Below are positions 58,972 to 64,000 of a DNA stretch of 64,000 nt, in pieces. Position numbers and translations under genes: made by a program. The notes beneath the pieces are model-generated. The model was given only the letters and a program-made list of their open reading frames with translations, was not told the DNA's origin and ran no database searches. Source of the DNA: Conchocele bisecta (taxonomy: Eukaryota; Mollusca; Bivalvia; Lucinida; Thyasiridae); NCBI GenBank assembly GCA_029237695.1, contig CM055267.1, forward strand, positions 5,292,036 through 5,356,035, written 5' to 3'. Every line of letters begins with the position of its first letter. Position 1 is the first letter of the stretch.

Positions 58972-60447
58972 CAGTGCGACCCCGTTAGTACACGGAAGTC
59001 CGGCGACATACAACCTTCCGTGTTGCTTATCCGAACCGTGCTATATCCGTTCTCGCCCAAGACACATCATAATGTCAACAAAAAATACATGTACACTGTA
59101 CACTGTGACTGCGAATGAACGACGTCGCCAATGCCTATAATATGCCATAAGTTTTCACTGTTATCTTCGCATGTAATAAATATAGAATCCAAGAATTGTT
59201 AACGTCATGTTTTATTTATTCATCATGTTCATGTAGAATGTAGATCTACGCAGGTCCGTGCAATCCATTATTGTAAACGTGTGTAGAAAAAAGTGCATTC
59301 GATGACGCAATGACCCAATGACCGATATCCTGTTCCATCAGCTGCAACGTCACGTGACGACTCGTGCGTTGCAATCTGTGTTTACTCATATGGTGAGCAC
59401 AGGTGGAAGACTCGGACCTATGACACCAAAATAAATGCCTATTAAAAAAATCCCATTATCCCACCCACTTGGTATCGTACTGTACATGACGTTAATAATA
59501 GAACGAGATCAAGTGGGTGGGGTAATGGATATTTTTGTAATGGTCATTTTCTTTGTGTCACATGTCCGACTATTCCACCTGTGGGTTTTAGTACACACAG
59601 AGTTAACCCTTTCAACACCACAGACCTGTATAGACATGTTTTGCCCGACGTGTTATAATATTGCGCCAGTTCATGAGGTAATCAGGCTTATCACGTGAGA
59701 TTTTCGACGAAGATGAATCTGATAATAGTGTACATTTTCTGTAAACGATATCGAATGTTGACGAATATTAAATTAGTAATTATTACGCATTTGCTCTGAA
59801 AATGTTATCAACTTTCCGATATATTTGCAGAAAAAAGTTGAATCATTCTCGGCGAAAATCTCAGTTATATAATAAAGTTGATTATCTCATGCACTGGGCT
59901 CAATTATGACGTAGCGAAACAAGGCCAGTTGTCACGTACACATTTGTGTACATGCGCCGGGGGCGTGGGCAGTGCTGTAACAATTTAGTTAATCTGGGTC
60001 AAGTTAATCTGCGCGACTGATACGCGATCTCCGATTGGTCAGCCTTTACACCTAATTAATATTCCACCAATGGTGAGCGCGAACGCATGCCGGAAAAATG
60101 AAATCGAGCACATAACAATTAGCACTGCTTTGTTACTGGGACCAATAATTGATCTTATTCCCAGTTTGCTCGGATTAATTTACGAAATGTGCAAACGTGA
60201 TCAGCTGCACATTCACATCGGTGAGATAAAAGGAGGCTATGCGTCCATAAAAAAAATAAAAAATTCGTCCATTTTGGGTCTCATTTGGGAAAGTATCGCA
60301 AATTTAACACGATTTCTGACAATAGTTGTGTTACAAATTTAACAGGATTTTGATATACAAATAGGCAAAAAATTCGGGAGCCAAGGCACAACCGTGTACT
60401 AACCGAAATCGTGTTATAGTGAAGCATGTACTAACGGGGTCGCACTG
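58972..60447. mobile_element. Tigger/pogo-like element
   Basis: TA then CAGTGCGACCCCGTTAGTAC at left; GTACTAACGGGGTCGCACTG then TA at right, about 20 bp of near-perfect inversion. The 1,476-bp interior has only short frames (59,435-59,698; 60,070-60,342) without recognisable transposase motifs. It contains a half-copy of the fold-back MITE seen at 33,315. Confidence 0.85.
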
Positions 60448-60581
60448 TACTCACATAAGGGGTATAACCAGATTCAACTGTTACATACAAAATGCCAAAT
60501 ACGTATGAAACAGTTGAATCTGGTTATACCCCTTATGTGAGTACAGTGCGACCCCGTTAATACATGCTTCACTATAACACG
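60410..60581. repeat. Large palindrome, 72-bp arms and 28-bp loop
   Basis: Arm one (60,410-60,481) runs from the right end of the Tigger-like element into the interrupted retroposon (CGCACTGTACTCACATAAGG, GGTATAACCAGATTCAACTG). Arm two (60,510-60,581) is its reverse complement with one mismatch. The loop still reads as retroposon sequence (TACATACAAAATGCC). Beyond arm two the retroposon resumes at GTCGGGAATCCGG, with part of it deleted. Confidence 0.9.
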
Positions 60582-60799
60582 ATCTCGAGTCGGGAATCCG
60601 GTAAGGATGAACCCCGATCGTTAAATTACCCATCGCGTGCTCCCACCTGCCACCCACTCGGATGGTAAGATAATCTGATGTAGCAGTTGTGGCAGGGAGG
60701 ATACAGCATAAATACCTATAAATGCTGTTTGCGGACCACTTCGGCAAAATTACTATGTTGTTCATTTTATTTACTCCCCAAAATGATGCTGTGTATATA

Positions 60800-61335
60800 A
60801 GGCCTAAATAAAAATATTGTTTGTTTGATCTTTACCTACACAACATTTCAGGCTTGGGTAGGTAGGTAGGTAGGTAAATTATTTTATTTTATTTGAGATT
60901 AAAAAATAAATCTTATTTTTTTTTGCACACTCGTACATAACACCTTTGTTCGGTCATACAACCTGTTTCCTGTTGACGACCATATTATTTGATTCATGCT
61001 CTGATATTAAATTCCATTATACTTTCGTATACAAACAGCTTCGATTTATCTATTAATACTTCTCCCAAAACAGCCTTCCACGTCAATGTATTTGACAATT
61101 TCCTAATTTTATTCAAAACAAGTGAGCATGTTGAATAAAATTAGGAAATTATCAAATACATTGCTCCTCCGCCAGGACTACAGAAATACACAAAATGATG
61201 CTGTTGAAATCGGAAAGCACCTCTACGCCGGCCAACGCAAAGAAAAAAAAAATAATACAAACTTTGGAGTCAGCGGGAAAAAACTGAGGCGGGCGGTAAA
61301 GATCAAACAAACAATATTTTAATTTATGCCTAATT
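60800..61335. mobile_element. Fold-back element with 35-bp outer arms and an internal hairpin
   Basis: CCTAAATAAAAATATTGTTT GTTTGATCTTTACC at 60,803-60,836 is inverted at 61,297-61,331 (GGTAAAGATCAAACAAACAA ...). Inside, CAATGTATTTGACAATTTCC TAATTTTATTCAA is inverted across a 14-base loop (61,085-61,164). A (GTAG)n tract lies at 60,857-60,875. Confidence 0.75.
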
Positions 61336-61377
61336 AAAACTGCTGATCTATGTTTTAAATTTGTCAATTATAAGTTT

Positions 61378-61640
61378 GACAAAAACAGATGGATAGACAG
61401 ATGGATAGACAGATGGATAGACAGACAAATATATAGACATAGCCTAAGACAAAAGCAATACGCCCCACTTGCTATCACATAGGGGGCATAGCTAGGAAAT
61501 GTGTTCATAGAACATGGATGTTCCCACCAACCAATACTGGCAATAGTAACTAACAACTTGGACGGTAAACTGTTTAAAAGGGGCATAATTCACAAACCAA
61601 AAACATATAAAAATTTAACAAAATTGTCTTTCCGATAATG
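61378..61640. repeat. Fragments of hairpin-ended elements with (GATGGATAGACA)n
   Basis: A GATGGATAGACA tract (61,388-61,427) precedes AATACGCCCCACTTGCTATC ACATAGGGGGCAT, resembling a 3' hairpin end. 61,494-61,560 (GAAATGTGTTCATAGAACAT) resembles the element start at 40,030. Confidence 0.45.
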
Positions 61641-61666
61641 GGCACAGTTAGCAGTGAGTAAAGCTA

Positions 61667-61806
61667 TTAACCCTTTCACCCCTATATATGTGACATTGAC
61701 GGCGCCAAGCTAATTTTGGACTTCCATTAATCAAAAAGTTCTTTCGAAATCTTGAAAATCATACTGCAGATCTAGATGAGTCGACTCATCGGGTTGAAAG
61801 GGTTGA
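61667..61806. mobile_element. Short TTAA-type MITE
   Basis: TTAACCCTTTCACCCC at the left and GGGTTGAAAGGGTTGA at the right form terminal inverted repeats; a GATGAGTCGACTCATC palindrome lies just inside the right end. It ends about 54 bp from the donor of the FBF1 exon at 61,860. Confidence 0.65.
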
Positions 61807-61859
61807 GAGTGCTATGCTGGCAGTTAGCAGGAACGAAGTAAAGCAATGTGATAACCAAC

Positions 61860-62006
61860 CTGGTTTGGGGTGTTGCTGCAGCTGTTGTTGTTGTTGTTGT
61901 TGTGGTTGCCGCTGCTGGTCAACAAGATCTTTATCTGGAGATTCGGACTTGCTACCACCACTGCGAGTCGGTGGTCGATCAAACATGTTTCTCCCCCGGC
62001 CAAACT
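61860..62006 (-). CDS. FBF1: FBF1 orthologue, most upstream exon in the window, Gln-rich
   Basis: Acceptor TGTTGTTGCAG precedes 62,006; donor GTTGGT follows 61,860. The 147 bases are two split-codon bases, 48 codons and one base (G, completed by CC at 55,640 to Ala). The peptide begins FGRGRNMFDRPPTRSGGSK, continues SESPDKDLVDQQRQP and ends in a Gln run and LQQHPKP. It aligns loosely with the low-complexity region before the acidic motif of vertebrate FBF1; assignment rests mainly on phase, strand and adjacency. The CAA/CAG tract may vary in length between individuals. No upstream exon is seen to 64,000. Confidence 0.75.
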
Positions 62007-62065
62007 CTGCAACAACACAGGTTAGACACAACATAGAACAGCTACCTGGTACCATGTTACAGATA

Positions 62066-63341
62066 CAGTGGAACCCCTCCAAACCGGACCCCCTCTATAC
62101 CGGAATTCGCGCTATACCGAACGTACGACCACGTCCCGAATATTCTGCTATATAAACACATTAGTTTCTATCCCTCTATTCCGGAACCCCTCTACTCCGT
62201 AATCCGGACGCCATTTCATGTCCCAAAACCATATTTCAGCGTTAAAATAACCCCGGAAAACCGGAAACACGGTCACCTGTCAGGATGTCATCCAAGAAAT
62301 ACACCGCGCCCAATTTCAATGTTGTTGTTTCAAGCGGGTGTCAAAATCACACCGTGTTTACAATAGACTGGTTCCCGGTATTGTTCAGCTCTGGTTCCCA
62401 AAATGCGGAGCCACGAGAATGAGACGATTCTAACGGACTCCTAACTTGACATTTGTGTGGAAGAAATAACAAAATTGATCAAATTACGCACATTAACTAT
62501 CCATGCATGTAATGCGCTAAGCGGCGTGTTTTTTTAACGTCAAAAGCGGCATTACAAAGTTAAGAATCTATTCAATACATGCGACCTAAATACGAGACAT
62601 GTTTGCTGTTTTACAAGCTCATTACAATAGCATGGTTCACAATTTAATTATACGCGTACGTAACAATTACGGAAATAAAATAATCGGCACATTATTTGTG
62701 AACCCACCGACCGATTAATTGAGATAATCTGATAATTACTTAATGAGGCTGTAAACTCGTGACTGTAGCCTGTGGGCTATTGTAGCAGCTCGCGGTAACT
62801 ACACAGCACATGCGAAATGTGTCATATGCTCTTTGCGACCAGTGTAGACCGTAGACTCAGATTACATTGCGAATCTGCACTATTTGCTATACCCCTTGCG
62901 AATCTGCACTATTTGCAATGTCAATACAAAAAAAACACATTCTGGTCTTAAAAGAGCGCTCCAGCTGATCGAGAAAGTTCCACAGTGGCACAAAATACTT
63001 AGGGGCCTTTATCCCATGTCATCTGCACTCTGTTTATTGGGAATTACACATGATAAAACACAACTGGGTAGCCGAGCCCCCGTTAAGGTGCGTAATTTAG
63101 GGGTACATTTCTTATTTCTCCATACAAATGGCAAGTTGGGAGTGCTTTAGAATCGTCTCATTCGGACTTAACTTTATAATCAATATGGTAATAATGGTAT
63201 ATACTATACAAATCCAAGAGTTAATGATGGAAAACATACATTTCCTTAACTGGAAATAGAAAACCCCTCTAAACCGAAAACCCCTATAAACCGAACTTTT
63301 CAGTATGTCCCCAGGGTGTTCGGTTTAGAGAGGTTCCACTG
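62066..63341. mobile_element. Tigger/pogo-like element close to an FBF1 acceptor
   Basis: TA then CAGTGGAACCCCTCCAAACC at left; GGTTTAGAGAGGTTCCACTG then TA at right. Subterminal CCCCTCTA..CCG motifs recur on both sides. At 1,276 bp it has no convincing transposase; the 88-codon frame at 62,884-63,150 is unrecognised. It lies 60 bp upstream (minus sense) of the exon at 62,006, so branch-point sequence may now be transposon-derived. Confidence 0.85.
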
Positions 63342-63420
63342 TACATTGTACGTAATACACAATATGCCAACCACGACACATGTGGCTTTTTAAATGTCTG
63401 ACCAGTATGGGCATCTGAAG

Positions 63421-63894
63421 AGGTAAAATACTTCTGAAGCAAGGTACGGATATATTAAATACTTATGAAGCAAGGTACAGACATATTAAATACTTCTGAA
63501 GCAAGGTACGGATAAATTAAATATTTCTGAAGCAAGGTACGGATAAATTAAATACTTCTGAAGCAAGGTACGGATATATTAAATACTTCTGAAGCAAGGT
63601 ACGGATAAATTAAATACTTCTGAAGCAAGGTACGGATAAATTAAATACTTCTGAAGCAAGGTACGGATATATTAAATACTTCTGAAGCAAGGTACGGATA
63701 TATTAAATACTTCTGAAGCAAGGTACGGATATATTAAATACTTCTGAAGCAAGGTACGGATATATTAAATACTTCTGAAGCAAGTTACGGATATATTAAA
63801 TACTTCTGAAGCAAGGTACGGATAAATTAAATACTTCTGAAGCAAGGTACGGATAAATTAAATACTTCTGAAGCAAGGTACGGATATATTAAAT
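63421..63894. repeat. 31-bp minisatellite, about 15 copies
   Basis: Units read AAGCAAGGTACGGATATATT AAATACTTCTG with an alternating TATATT/TAAATT position. It ends cleanly at GAAGACGGGAACC. Copies are nearly identical, so the array is young or homogenised. Confidence 0.97.
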
Positions 63895-64000
63895 GAAGAC
63901 GGGAACCAGGAAGATCCCACTGACAAACTAATGAACCATGCAGACCCACAATTATATCACTGGGGCTGCAATCCATGCCAGCGCAAAATTTTCACATAAA

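Larger units (their letters stand above)
58718..60658. mobile_element. SINE-like retroposon, copy 3, split by a Tigger-like insertion
   Basis: Flanked by CGGATGGTAAG at 58,707-58,717 and 60,659-60,669 (11 bp). The (GTTT)n edge, GGTTCGATCCC B-box-like motif and CACCTGCCACCCACT end match copies 1 and 2. A TA-flanked element is inserted at 58,972-60,447 and is followed by an inverted duplication. Confidence 0.75.

Noticed and set aside
61085..61164. MicroRNA precursor (33-bp arms, 14-base loop)
   Set aside because: It lies inside a larger fold-back element with its own 35-bp outer arms, so transposon origin is the simpler explanation.

Overview
This is a repeat-dense, AT-rich window of an animal nuclear genome. 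It has split genes with GT-AG introns, a CR1-like LINE, a SINE-like retroposon, many TA-flanked inverted-repeat transposons and many minisatellites. The style of the dispersed elements (starts such as ACAAGAGGGCCATGATGGCC, GGAC-type microsatellites, endings in a hairpin plus CATAAAAA or GAGCTAAAAA) suggests a bivalve or related mollusc. That is inference from repeat style; the species cannot be named from the sequence. A 500-base N gap at 30,799-31,298 shows this is an assembled scaffold.

The one host gene I can support runs on the minus strand from at least 62,006 down to 23,043. I identify it as an FBF1 (Fas-binding factor 1, distal-appendage/ciliary transition-fibre protein) orthologue. 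Seven exons (61,860-62,006; 55,377-55,640; 52,269-52,365; 47,703-48,084; 36,937-37,100; 33,679-33,786; 23,043-23,554) give 1,674 coding bases. Splice phases match at every junction except 33,679->23,554, where an exon must be missing, perhaps in the N gap. The N-terminal exons should lie beyond the right edge. The C-terminal coiled-coil exons were not found and should lie beyond the left edge.

Layout, left to right: degenerate CR1-like LINE with a 2A-like motif (about 680-3,893); a composite element (5,193-10,107) holding a 163-bp array in a nested reverse element and a 48-bp minisatellite; a Tigger/pogo-like element (10,307-11,675); a short element (11,682-11,973); a second Tigger-like element (13,030-13,852); a LINE relic (14,275-14,484); an 80-bp array (17,590-19,080); a 168-bp-unit element with another nested inside (19,375-22,754); FBF1 exon; further minisatellite-cored elements (23,657-30,798); the gap; another element (31,557-32,773); FBF1 exons alternating with elements to 62 kb; a Tigger-like element (62,066-63,341); a 31-bp array at the right edge.

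The most interesting signals are two. (1) The intron between the 52.3-kb and 48.1-kb FBF1 exons carries two long minisatellites, one built from copies of its own 5' splice junction (69-bp unit), the other from its own 3' splice junction (68-bp unit). (2) Many elements of different sequence share one plan: 5' hairpin, subterminal inverted repeat, array of about 150-170-bp units, GGAC-type microsatellite, 3' hairpin and A-run. This resembles the known bivalve pearl/CvA elements and Helentron-associated HINE/DINE elements.
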